Assembly: GCF_024529975.1 (NCBI RefSeq)
Contig: NZ_AP024898.1
Span: 1,302,001-1,366,000 of the forward strand
DNA length: 64,000 nt
Source of the DNA: Vibrio quintilis
Lineage (GTDB): Bacteria; Pseudomonadota; Gammaproteobacteria; Enterobacterales; Vibrionaceae
Direction of reading: 5' to 3'
Part shown: in pieces, positions 52,595-61,686 of the stretch
Layout of the letters: every line of letters begins with the position of its first letter
How positions within the stretch are numbered: the stretch's first letter is position 1
The notes under the pieces: generated by a model
Database searches by the model: none
The model's input: only the letters and a program-made list of their open reading frames with translations
Told to the model about the DNA's origin: nothing
Position numbers and translations under genes: made by a program

Positions 52595-55500
52595 TTAATG
52601 ATAATCAGACAACAGCAATTCGGGCTGTTGCCGGAGTGATGATAAAGGCACTTCGGTACAAGAAGGCTCAGCAAACACATTGAGGATCTGATGTGTTGTC
52701 TGTCGCAACAGAGCTACCTGTGCCGGACTATAGTGCCGCGACAGATAACTCATCAGCACCCGGATCTGCGGTTCGTCATTGACGGTCTCTTCCATCACTT
52801 CAAATTGCAACCCAAGCGCGGCTTCATGCTTTTCCGGGTCAACCTGACTGAATTTAACCCGGTAACCTTCAGCAGAAACCAGACTGCCATGCAGTTTATT
52901 CTTGGCGTGCAACTGAATCATCACCTCAAACATATGTCCCGGCTGGTTCTCTTTTTCTTCGCCAAACAGCGCTGATTCCATCACATCCACCGGAATATCG
53001 GTATACGGCATAGAGTCATTGATGGTCTGTTTCACCTGTTGAATCAGCTCACTGACAGACAATTGCTCATCGAGCAAAACCCGGTGAACAGCAATCGTGG
53101 TGAAATAACCCACGGTATCAAAAAATGCTGCATCCATCCGGCCGGAAACCGGCGTGCCGACGACCATATCTTTGGGACCGCCCAGCAGATGCAGTGACGT
53201 GACGATAGCGGCGTACACCACATTAAACAGAGAAGCATCACTGGCTCTTGCCAGCCGGTACAAACCATCTGAGACCTCAGGCGCAAGATGAAATTCCACC
53301 CAGCCGCCGGCACCGTCTGCACTTTGATCCGCAGGTTGATGCAACGGTTGGTCCTCACCGTGGTCGTCACCGTGGACGTCGTCATGAACATCGCTGTGGT
53401 CATGACCCTGATCATGACCAAATATGGGCTTTGCCCATTGAGCGCCCTGCAGATGTTGCAGCCAGAATTCCAGATGCTGCGGATCAACGCCACTGGCTGC
53501 CTGTTGCTGTGCAAAAGTGTGGAAAGGTAACGGCGCTGAACGCCAGACAGGCGACTGTCCACCGGTACGGGCCAGATAAGCCTGACCAAGCTCATCCATC
53601 ATCAGATTCACCGACCACTCATCCAAAACCAGATGATGAAACAGCATCGACAGATATAACTCGCCGGATTCACTGTCACGGATAAACCGAAGCCGCAGCG
53701 GCAGCTCATACGCCAGATCAAAACCATAAACAGCTTCCCGGTTCAGCGCATCACGGAAAGGTTCCGAAGCCGTCGTTTCACTCAGCCAGCACCATGAATA
53801 GTTATCCAGTTCACTCACCGGCACGATCCGCTGCTCCGGTCCGTCACTGCCCGCTGCAAAATGCGTCCGCAACCCGCTGTGACGAATCAGTAGATCACGG
53901 AATGCCTGAAACAGTGCGGGTTCATCTACGCCGTCCGGGAAATGCAGGGTAAACGGAATATTAAACACATGATTGAGCCCCATCGCAGCAAATTTTTGCA
54001 CCACGGTCCACATCGCGTTTTGCGCATGAGACAGCGGAAACGGGCCGGTTTGGTCCTGATTCAGAGCAAAGTGTTGTGCCTGTCCTGATTGAACCTGCCC
54101 TGCCTGTTCTGGTTCTGACTGATCTGAAGTCATACCTGCAGCAGGGTTTTCTCCGTGTACCACAGCATGTTCAGCCAGTGACTGAGCGGTAGAGTAACGG
54201 AACAGATCATTCATCCGGATTTCAATCTGATGCGTGTTGAGCAACTGGCCGATAATCCGGGTTGCAATCAGCGAGTGTCCGCCCATGTCAAAGAAATCAT
54301 CCTGTGCGGTCATATCCGGCACACCCAGCGCTTCGCGGAATGCCCCGAGAATAATCGTCACCGGCACAGCGGAGGACGATAAAGACGGTTCCTGCACCAC
54401 AGTAAGTTCAGAGATGTCGGTGGAGCCCTTCGTTACAGAAGCACTCGTTACAGGAACATGCGTTACAGGAGCTCTCGTTACAGGGAAATTGGCCTGGGAA
54501 AGCGGGTTAAACGGGGCAACAGCGTCTTCCCGGCATAAAGTGCCAGGCATATCGCACTGATCTTTATCCGCTGGTTGTTTGTTGTTGATTGTTGCTGCCA
54601 GTTGTTCCAGCAACCAGCCACCGGCATAAGCAGACACCTGATCTGACGTCGTTAACATCAGCACATCTTCGCCCTGCGGATTCAGTGCCATCGCGAATGT
54701 CAGTTCAAACGGCACCTGTAACGCAGGCAGCCATACACGCTGAGCCTGCAATCCGGCAAATCCGGCCGCGGGATCAGACAGAGCAACCAGCAGCGCCTGA
54801 GGCAGGTTCTTTTCAACAGCATCGTGCTCAACAATATGATGTTCAACATTCCCCGCTTCAGCGAAACCAGCTGAGGACTGCATTTGCTGCTGTGCCTGAT
54901 GGAACAGTGATTCAGGATCGGTACAGTCCAGCGTCAGGATTTTCAGCCCTTCCTGAGACAGGCAGCCATGCAGAGCATCCGTGCAGGGCACGGCTTCTGC
55001 AGGGATGCATACCCGGACTACCGGCTGACCGGACACCGCAGCCAGCTGTCTGGCAACGAATGTTGCCAGCACTGTCAGGACAGTCACTGATATTTGGGGC
55101 TCAGCAGCACTGCGGGAAGCAGAACCTGAAGAAATGAAAGCCTGCCCGGCCGGTGGTAATAAGCCAGCCAGAGGTTTCAGGTGCAGCGCGACGGAAAACT
55201 GCGTGGCGGTGTTTCGCTGGCTGGCATAATTCAGACAGCCGTAACTGGCACTTTGTTCGCTGAAAGGAAGCCCGGAGCGGACTTCACAATGCAGATCACG
55301 CCGGAGTCCCGGTATTCCTGCGGTCACGATCTCATCCGGGAACATCAGTGACTGCGAATTCAGCTGACAGGTCGCGCCGGAGCACGCCACAGGCTGTTCA
55401 CGATCGGTCTGTCCATCATAAAGCGACGCAACCATGCTGAACACAGTATCCGGACTGATTTTTGAACTCAGTATCTGATGCATGACACATCCCAGAATCA

Positions 55501-56026
55501 CCTCCCCCGGCGCGGGCAACACCGCAAACTGAATTCCCGGCTGCTGTGCTAAATCAAACGGTTGCGACTGCATTTTCAGCAGATGTTCAACCGCCTGTTG
55601 CACACCGGTGACCGGTTCAACCCTGACCGGCGGTAAAGCAGCGGCTTGCGTTTTCAGTAAACCTGCCTGCGGTTCAAACCGGTAAACCGTTCTCAACGCA
55701 GGAAAGTGGTCATATACCTGCTGTAGCGCGGTGATTAAACGACCGGTATCAAGCCTTGTCGCATCCGTTACAGCACCGGTTGCTTCGCGGCCGGAAGCCA
55801 CTTCATCCGGACAGGTAAACCGGTAAGCAACCGCATACTGGGCGGGCTGCTCCCGGGACTGCTGATGAGAGAGCCAGAGCAATGACTCGGCATCATCAGG
55901 CATTTGCTTTTTTCCGGGACAGGATGCGTCCTGATCGGGCGATCCGGGCGCAGAAAAAGAGGTTTGTTCAGTCCGGGCAGACCATTGCACAGATGGTTCA
56001 GACTGATAATGGCTTTCTAAAGTCAT
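52595..56026 (-). CDS. NRPS with condensation-carrier-condensation layout (VibF C-terminal-half-like)
   Basis: About 1143 residues from the ATG at 56026, AGGA eight bases upstream. Residues 20-500 are a condensation-like domain whose HHxxxDG site is replaced by MHQILSSKISPD near 180, so it is probably inactive. A Thr/Val/Pro linker follows (PVTRAPVTHVPVTSASVTKG). The carrier domain has DDFFDMGGHSLIATRI, Ser near 584. A second condensation domain (650-1090) has an intact HHLVLDEWS near 800 and a His/Asp-rich insertion near 862-895. There is no adenylation, cyclisation or thioesterase domain. VibF is known as Cy-Cy-A-C-PCP-C, and this protein equals its last three domains. It probably condenses an aryl-oxazoline donor onto a polyamine. 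Confidence 0.85.
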   Translation of the reverse strand: MTLESHYQSEPSVQWSARTEQTSFSAPGSPDQDASCPGKKQMPDDAESLLWLSHQQSREQPAQYAVAYRFTCPDEVASGREATGAVTDATRLDTGRLITALQQVYDHFPALRTVYRFEPQAGLLKTQAAALPPVRVEPVTGVQQAVEHLLKMQSQPFDLAQQPGIQFAVLPAPGEVILGCVMHQILSSKISPDTVFSMVASLYDGQTDREQPVACSGATCQLNSQSLMFPDEIVTAGIPGLRRDLHCEVRSGLPFSEQSASYGCLNYASQRNTATQFSVALHLKPLAGLLPPAGQAFISSGSASRSAAEPQISVTVLTVLATFVARQLAAVSGQPVVRVCIPAEAVPCTDALHGCLSQEGLKILTLDCTDPESLFHQAQQQMQSSAGFAEAGNVEHHIVEHDAVEKNLPQALLVALSDPAAGFAGLQAQRVWLPALQVPFELTFAMALNPQGEDVLMLTTSDQVSAYAGGWLLEQLAATINNKQPADKDQCDMPGTLCREDAVAPFNPLSQANFPVTRAPVTHVPVTSASVTKGSTDISELTVVQEPSLSSSAVPVTIILGAFREALGVPDMTAQDDFFDMGGHSLIATRIIGQLLNTHQIEIRMNDLFRYSTAQSLAEHAVVHGENPAAGMTSDQSEPEQAGQVQSGQAQHFALNQDQTGPFPLSHAQNAMWTVVQKFAAMGLNHVFNIPFTLHFPDGVDEPALFQAFRDLLIRHSGLRTHFAAGSDGPEQRIVPVSELDNYSWCWLSETTASEPFRDALNREAVYGFDLAYELPLRLRFIRDSESGELYLSMLFHHLVLDEWSVNLMMDELGQAYLARTGGQSPVWRSAPLPFHTFAQQQAASGVDPQHLEFWLQHLQGAQWAKPIFGHDQGHDHSDVHDDVHGDDHGEDQPLHQPADQSADGAGGWVEFHLAPEVSDGLYRLARASDASLFNVVYAAIVTSLHLLGGPKDMVVGTPVSGRMDAAFFDTVGYFTTIAVHRVLLDEQLSVSELIQQVKQTINDSMPYTDIPVDVMESALFGEEKENQPGHMFEVMIQLHAKNKLHGSLVSAEGYRVKFSQVDPEKHEAALGLQFEVMEETVNDEPQIRVLMSYLSRHYSPAQVALLRQTTHQILNVFAEPSCTEVPLSSLRQQPELLLSDYH

Positions 56027-56098
56027 AATAATATTCCTGTGTGACCACCCATCGTTCACAGCCGTTACCGGCGCTAAACGCCGGTAACGGAATCAAAG

Positions 56099-58162
56099 TT
56101 AAAAGTTGTAATTGAATGACACACCAACCAAACGGGGTTGTTGCAGGATGGCACCTTCTTTGTCGATGGTTGTGCCATTGGTGGTGCCGTAATAAATCAC
56201 GTCGTCAGAATCAAACAGGTTGTTTGCAAACAGCGTGACACGGCCGGAGTCAAACACGTAGGCCAGTTGCAGATTTGCGACACTGTAGCCGTCAACTTCA
56301 CCGTCACTGTCATTATTCAGGGTTGAATAATAACCATCGGTATAACGCACGTTACCACTCAGCTCAAAGTCACCGAACCAGTAACGCACGCCACTGGTCG
56401 CGGAAAATCCGGGCGCTCTCGGCAGCTCACTGCCGTCATAATCTGCACCGTACTCTTCAACTTTGGTTTTCATCAGACCCAGGTTGACGAACCATTGTAA
56501 GTCGTCAGAAATCAGCCAGTTGACACCACCTTCCAGACCGTAAGAACTGGCTTTATCCGCATTGACAATCACCAGACTGTCCAGCACCTGAAGATCGTCG
56601 TACCGGTTGTAGAAGACATTGGAAGTCAGCTCCACCCGGCCATTCGCCAGACGGTGGCGGCTGAACAGTTCATAGTTCCAAACATATTCCGGATCAAACT
56701 CGTAGGTGGTAAAGCTGGTGAACTCGACACCGGCACCACCACTCTGGTAACCGCGGGCAACACTCATTCCGTACGTATTCTGACTGTCCGCCTTCCATGC
56801 CAGTGACAATTTCGGCAAAAAGGTCTGATAAGACTCATCAAAAGCCAGCGCAAACCGCGGCGCATTCCCGCCATGACGCTTCCGGTCTTCGGTTTCGTAG
56901 CGGGCCGTTGCTGTCACATCCACGGCAGGTGTCACCGCGTATGTCAGTTCCCCGTAAGCTGAAGCCGTCGTCGTTTCATCGCGGAATGTCCCCAGCCCGT
57001 CAATTTCCTCATCCTGATCTTTATTGAAATAATACAAACCGGTCAGCAAATGAATCCGCTGATCATCAGACAGATAACGCAGGCTTGGTTCAATCTGGAG
57101 TTCATCCCCGTCCATTGTTGCTGCATTAGACTGGGCCAGCCGATCGATATCAAAACCGGTATAAATGGTTTTGGTATTCAGCGTCAGATTCTCATTCAGC
57201 TGATAAGCCAGATCCCAGATACCACTGGTTGAATTGGTCTCAAATACCGGCCGGTAAGCCGAAAAACGGGTGCGTGGTACGGTACTGATCTGGTTCTCTG
57301 TCTGTGGTGCGCGGGTGTCGTAGTTGACGATGGTCAGTTTGGTTGAAAGCTCGGGCAACGCCTGAGGCTCATAAAGGAATTTCGCTCTTAAGGTTGTGGT
57401 TTGAAATTCACGCGAATCACCCGCCGGAGAATAGGTCGCCAGATCAACGTCACTCAAACGCTGCTGACGCTCTGCTGTCAAACGCACCGCCAGCTGGTCA
57501 TCAATAATCGCCCCGTTGAGCATGGCTGCAATCTGACGATAATTCTGGTTCCCGGCTGAAGCTTTTACTGCACTGTCAAAGTCATAGGTCGGATCATTGG
57601 TGGTCATCACCATCGCACCTGCCATGGCATTACGGCCCTGAATATAACTTTGCGGACCGAGAAACACTTCCGCCTGTTTCACATCCCACAAAGACTGCGG
57701 CCCGAAAGCCAGTTCTTTGTAGGTCAGTGAACGCCCGTCCACAGAGACATTCAACCGGGGGCGGACACCGGATAAAAACGAGACCGCACCAAAACCGGGA
57801 CCCGAGCCGCTTAACCCGCGAATCGTCGCCACGGCGTTGCCATTACCGACATCAACCACGTTCGGCGTCAGTTTCAGCAATTGTCCGCCTTCTGTGGCAT
57901 TGAGTGCCTCAATCTGGTCGCTGTCATAAACAGCCACACTGGAACTGGTTTGTTGTAATGTCCGTTTGGTTTTCTCCCCGTAAACCGTCACGACAGGAAT
58001 GGCCTGCTCACCAGACTCCGCCAGCTGAGTCTGGCTGTCAGCGGCAAAGGTGCTCTGCGATGCCATGCCCAGACAGATGCTGGTCACCGCCGCAGATAAC
58101 AGACTGAATGATTGTATTCCTTTTTTTTGATTGTTGGTTGGCACGGTGTGCACTGCTTTCAT
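56099..58162 (-). CDS. TonB-dependent siderophore receptor 2
   Basis: About 687 residues from the ATG at 58162, with AGGAG eight bases upstream; the frame extension is rejected. A long signal peptide ends near TFAAD, followed by the TonB-box-like PVVTVYGE, plug (AEVFLGPQSYIQGRNAMAGA) and barrel ending GVSFNYNF. It is a paralogue of receptor 1 and begins the receptor-NRPS-ATPase transcript. A Fur-like box lies upstream. Confidence 0.9.
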   Translation of the reverse strand: MKAVHTVPTNNQKKGIQSFSLLSAAVTSICLGMASQSTFAADSQTQLAESGEQAIPVVTVYGEKTKRTLQQTSSSVAVYDSDQIEALNATEGGQLLKLTPNVVDVGNGNAVATIRGLSGSGPGFGAVSFLSGVRPRLNVSVDGRSLTYKELAFGPQSLWDVKQAEVFLGPQSYIQGRNAMAGAMVMTTNDPTYDFDSAVKASAGNQNYRQIAAMLNGAIIDDQLAVRLTAERQQRLSDVDLATYSPAGDSREFQTTTLRAKFLYEPQALPELSTKLTIVNYDTRAPQTENQISTVPRTRFSAYRPVFETNSTSGIWDLAYQLNENLTLNTKTIYTGFDIDRLAQSNAATMDGDELQIEPSLRYLSDDQRIHLLTGLYYFNKDQDEEIDGLGTFRDETTTASAYGELTYAVTPAVDVTATARYETEDRKRHGGNAPRFALAFDESYQTFLPKLSLAWKADSQNTYGMSVARGYQSGGAGVEFTSFTTYEFDPEYVWNYELFSRHRLANGRVELTSNVFYNRYDDLQVLDSLVIVNADKASSYGLEGGVNWLISDDLQWFVNLGLMKTKVEEYGADYDGSELPRAPGFSATSGVRYWFGDFELSGNVRYTDGYYSTLNNDSDGEVDGYSVANLQLAYVFDSGRVTLFANNLFDSDDVIYYGTTNGTTIDKEGAILQQPRLVGVSFNYNF

Positions 58163-58315
58163 CTGAGATACTCCTGTAAGACACACCCGGTCACGTTCGT
58201 CTGAGCTTCCCGGCTGTCAGAATCTGGATAGTAAGAGGTTGAAATTGCTGTCAAACAGATCCTTCCCGGGTCAACCAGCAATTCAGGAGCTACTCTATGA
58301 AAACCAATTGAGAAT

Positions 58316-58334
58316 GTAAAGAATTATCATTTGT
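58316..58334. promoter_or_regulatory. Fur-like box upstream of receptor 2
   Basis: On the minus strand ACAAATGATAATTCTTTAC matches about 12 of 19 Fur consensus positions, with the core AATGATAAT intact. It lies 155 bases before the receptor start, in the gap after the permease gene. Confidence 0.55.
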
Positions 58335-58362
58335 GTTTAATAAATTTATTAAATCGTATGCA

Positions 58363-59442
58363 TTATTTATGCTTCTGATTGAGTAACCAGAGCAGATAAA
58401 TTCCGCCGACAATACCTGTCATCCGGCCAATCGGAATTGTCAAATCAAGGGGAATCAGCTGGGTTAACAGATCGGCAGCCAGTAACAGTACCCCGCCCAT
58501 CAACGCGGCACTGAAAACCGGCAGATTCCCCGAACGTCGCAGACGTGCTGCCAGCTGAGGCGCTGCCAGTGCAATAAAAGCAACCGGCCCGGCTGCTCCG
58601 GTCGCCAGCGCAGCCAGTATCACGGCAAACAGCATCATAACCAGCCGGACCCGCTCAATCCGGATACCAAGCTGTTTTGCCATTTCATCACCCATTCCGA
58701 TCATCATCAGAGGCCGCGCCAGCCATTTCATCAGCGGTAACAAAACCAGCACACCGATCATCACCGGCAGGGCGTGGGTCCAGTTACGGGCATGCAGAGA
58801 GCCTGAAAGCCACAGGTTGGCTGTCAACGCATCATCAATGTTGCCTTTCACCAACAGCAAACCATTGAGCGCCGTCAGGACCGCGCCAACACCAATGCCG
58901 GTCAAAATCAGCCGGTAATAACCGACGCTGCCGGATTTAAAAGACAACAGGTAAACCACTGCAGCTGTGACTATCCCACCAGTCATAGCTGCCAGTGCAA
59001 CGGCAATTGTTCCGGCAGAAAACAACACAATCTGTATCAGTGCGCCGGTCGCAGCCCCGCTGGTAAAACCGATGATATCCGGCGACCCAAGCACGTTGCG
59101 GGAAACCGACTGAAAAATGGCACCGGATGCGCCCAGCGCACACCCCGCAAAGATCGCCGTAACAATCCTCGGCATCCGGATATGGAATAACACGCGCTCC
59201 TGAATCCGGAGGTCCGGTGCACCGCCGAGAATGTCGAACACCTGAGTCAGGGAAACCGGAAACTTACCCACCGTGGTCGCATACATGCCCATCAGGCACA
59301 GCAGACCAAACAGCAATGCACCCACCAGTAATTCCCGACGGGAGTACACGATGGAGTATGGCCCGTAACGCCATACTGCGCGCGATAAACCGGCCTGACG
59401 GGCGGCTGATTCAGCCTGAGTTACAGTTGTGACAGTTTCCAT
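58363..59442 (-). CDS. Ferric-siderophore ABC permease (FepG type)
   Basis: 359 residues with about ten membrane segments and the FecCD motifs RMPRIVTAIFAGCALGASGA, NVLGSPDIIGFTSGAATGA and GAAGPVAFIALAAPQLAARL. It pairs with the FepD-type permease, which it overlaps by 22 bases. The N-terminal 35 residues are cytosolic. Confidence 0.92.
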   Translation of the reverse strand: METVTTVTQAESAARQAGLSRAVWRYGPYSIVYSRRELLVGALLFGLLCLMGMYATTVGKFPVSLTQVFDILGGAPDLRIQERVLFHIRMPRIVTAIFAGCALGASGAIFQSVSRNVLGSPDIIGFTSGAATGALIQIVLFSAGTIAVALAAMTGGIVTAAVVYLLSFKSGSVGYYRLILTGIGVGAVLTALNGLLLVKGNIDDALTANLWLSGSLHARNWTHALPVMIGVLVLLPLMKWLARPLMMIGMGDEMAKQLGIRIERVRLVMMLFAVILAALATGAAGPVAFIALAAPQLAARLRRSGNLPVFSAALMGGVLLLAADLLTQLIPLDLTIPIGRMTGIVGGIYLLWLLNQKHK

Positions 59443-60461
59443 TTTCTCACCAGAAAGACAAAGAAAGGCCCGCCGATCAGCGCCACCATAATGCCGACAC
59501 TAATTTCTCCGGGATAACCAATCAGCCGCCCGGCAATATCAGCAAACAACAATAATACCGCTGCAACCAGCATCGAGAAGGGGAGCAGGCGGTGATGATC
59601 AGAACCGACAAAAAACCGCGCCATATGAGGTGCGGTCAACCCAAGAAAACTGATCGGACCGACTGCCGCAGTCGAGGCACCGGCCAGGAAAATAATCGCC
59701 AGACACGCCAGCAACCAGACACGCACCGCACTGGCACCAAGCGCCCTGCCCAATTCCTGACCAAGCACAACCGTGTTCAGTACAGAAGCCAAAGATAAGG
59801 CCAGTAACGTACCTGCCGCCACCAGTGCCGAAACGGGAATCAGCACCGGATAGCCGCGCCCCTGCAACGCCCCGACGGTCCAGTGGCGGAACTGCTCAAA
59901 GACTTCCTGATGACTGTTAATCGTGATGATATGCGTCAGCGCCAGTAACACCACAGTCACCGCAGAGCCAGCCAGCACAATCCGGACCGGATTCATCCGG
60001 CTGCCGCCCGCCAGCACATATACGGCCATGCCACTGATCGCCGCCCCGCCAAGGCCAAACCACATATAGTGAGACACCTCCACCATATTCAGCCCTGCAA
60101 TGGCAATCACGATGGCGGTCATCGCACCGGCATTGACGCCCAATATTCCAGGGTCAGCCAGAGGATTACGGGTCAAAGCCTGCATCAGAACACCGGCTCC
60201 GCCGGTCGCCACACCAACCACGATCGCCAGTAAGGTCCGGGGAATCCGCAGATAATGCACCAGTAAATGCTGACTATCTGCCGGGTTAAACCGGAATAAA
60301 GCGTCCAGGGTCACCTGAACCGGAATCGGCCTTGAACCGATAAAGACACTGCATCCGGCCAGACACAGCAACACAAAAACCAGTATTCCGCCCTTCCCCC
60401 ACCAGGTTTCCTGCCGGGGTCCGGAAAGCTGTATCCGGGAAGAAAATGAACCCATAACCAT
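59421..60461 (-). CDS. Ferric-siderophore ABC permease (FepD type)
   Basis: About 346 residues. The start is placed at 60461 (or 60455), just after the binding-protein stop; the open frame running back to 60644 overlaps that gene and is rejected. FecCD motifs RIPRTLLAIVVGVATGGAGV, NPLADPGILGVNAGA and AVGPISFLGLTAPHMAR are clear. It forms a heterodimer with the FepG-type permease. Confidence 0.92.
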   Translation of the reverse strand: MVMGSFSSRIQLSGPRQETWWGKGGILVFVLLCLAGCSVFIGSRPIPVQVTLDALFRFNPADSQHLLVHYLRIPRTLLAIVVGVATGGAGVLMQALTRNPLADPGILGVNAGAMTAIVIAIAGLNMVEVSHYMWFGLGGAAISGMAVYVLAGGSRMNPVRIVLAGSAVTVVLLALTHIITINSHQEVFEQFRHWTVGALQGRGYPVLIPVSALVAAGTLLALSLASVLNTVVLGQELGRALGASAVRVWLLACLAIIFLAGASTAAVGPISFLGLTAPHMARFFVGSDHHRLLPFSMLVAAVLLLFADIAGRLIGYPGEISVGIMVALIGGPFFVFLVRKWKLSQL

Positions 60462-60471
60462 ACCCGTCAGT

Positions 60472-61410
60472 TTATTGTGTCTTAGCCGGACCAAACCGTT
60501 GCACCAGTGCATCAATGATTTCTGTCGCACTGTACATGTCGATCCGGAATGAATGTATCCCCAGCCCGTACACCTGCCCTGCCAGTACGGAAGGCTGATT
60601 ACGCAGAACGGGATCATGAATAAAGCGCCGGACATTCGCCTCACCGGAGGCCAGTAAAAATGTAGTCCGGGCTTTCAGCCGGGTCAGATTCTCATAATTC
60701 ACCCGCAGAAAATCCCGGTGCGACACCACACCGGTCTGCCATGCCGGGTCCGGCGCTTCAATCCGGAATCCAAGCGATTCAAGCAACCGGGCGTGCGCAC
60801 CTTCGGTTTTTGCCACCGCATTCACGACGCCGGCACCATGATAACTGATGATATTGGTCATGCCGTCCGGCAGCGTCATCTTCGCCCGGCTGGCCGTAAC
60901 CAGCTGATGAAATGCATCAATGTGCGCTTTCGCCTGCTGTGTCAGTCCGGTGGCCTGGCCCAGTTTCATCGCCAGCGACTGCCAGGACTGATCGCTGTAG
61001 TCCACCACAATCACCGGCGCGACCACTTTTAATTCATCCAGCTGGGCCAGCGCCGAATCAGCGCCGGAAGCGGATACAACGATCAGATCCGGCATCTGCA
61101 CATACACAGATTCCAGATCAACACTTCCGGCAGACCAGAGTTTCCTGACCTTGCGCTGGCGGGCAACCTGCTTCCACTGACCAAAAAACCGGCCATCTGA
61201 AGTCGCTGCACTGGCGGTTACCGGTGCACCGATAGCCAGCAGTGTGCCGGTCACCGTCACCGATGTGGAAAGAATATTTTCAGGCTGTGCCGGAATCGTC
61301 GTTGTCGTGCCATCATCATTGTGAAATACCAGCGGCCAGCTGGCTTTGGTGTCATTTGCAAATGTCAGGCTGCTGAAAAGCACAGCAACCATCAGAAAAA
61401 TGTTTTTCAT
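60472..61410 (-). CDS. Periplasmic ferric-siderophore-binding protein (FepB type)
   Basis: About 312 residues from the ATG at 61410, which gives a signal peptide at once (MKNIFLMVAVLFSSLTFAND). The mature part has the class III binding-protein pattern: VFHNDDGTTTTIPAQPENIL, SVDLESVYVQMPDLIVVSAS and VVAPVIVVDY. It resembles FepB and the Vibrio catecholate-binding VctP/ViuP proteins. It starts the uptake operon, under the Fur box at 61414. Confidence 0.88.
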   Translation of the reverse strand: MKNIFLMVAVLFSSLTFANDTKASWPLVFHNDDGTTTTIPAQPENILSTSVTVTGTLLAIGAPVTASAATSDGRFFGQWKQVARQRKVRKLWSAGSVDLESVYVQMPDLIVVSASGADSALAQLDELKVVAPVIVVDYSDQSWQSLAMKLGQATGLTQQAKAHIDAFHQLVTASRAKMTLPDGMTNIISYHGAGVVNAVAKTEGAHARLLESLGFRIEAPDPAWQTGVVSHRDFLRVNYENLTRLKARTTFLLASGEANVRRFIHDPVLRNQPSVLAGQVYGLGIHSFRIDMYSATEIIDALVQRFGPAKTQ

Positions 61411-61413
61411 AAT

Positions 61414-61432
61414 GATATTGATTCTCATTACC
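61414..61432. promoter_or_regulatory. Fur box of the uptake operon
   Basis: GATATTGATTCTCATTACC matches 15 of 19 Fur consensus positions. It ends four bases before the FepB-type start, so iron-loaded Fur would block both transcription and initiation. Confidence 0.75.
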
Positions 61433-61532
61433 GTTAATGTTTATTATTCACCCTGTTGAGCCATCAGTGGTGAAGAACATCGTGTGTCACTCTCAAAAAC
61501 AGATGATTGTTATCATGAATGTCCACATAAAG

Positions 61533-61551
61533 GCAAATGATAATTGTTTTT
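61533..61551. promoter_or_regulatory. Fur box of the VibH-like gene
   Basis: GCAAATGATAATTGTTTTT matches 13 of 19 Fur consensus positions. It lies 135 bases before the VibH-like start and about 120 bases from the FepB-side box, so one divergent region serves both. Confidence 0.6.
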
Positions 61552-61686
61552 ATTCACAAATGACATCAAAAAATTCAACACCTTAACCATGACTTCGGAT
61601 CTGTATCCGAATCACCCGGTCAATCGTTGCAGGCCGGACAAATGCAACGGTATGAAAAGTCAGACCAGAAACAGAAAAGGATGCTT

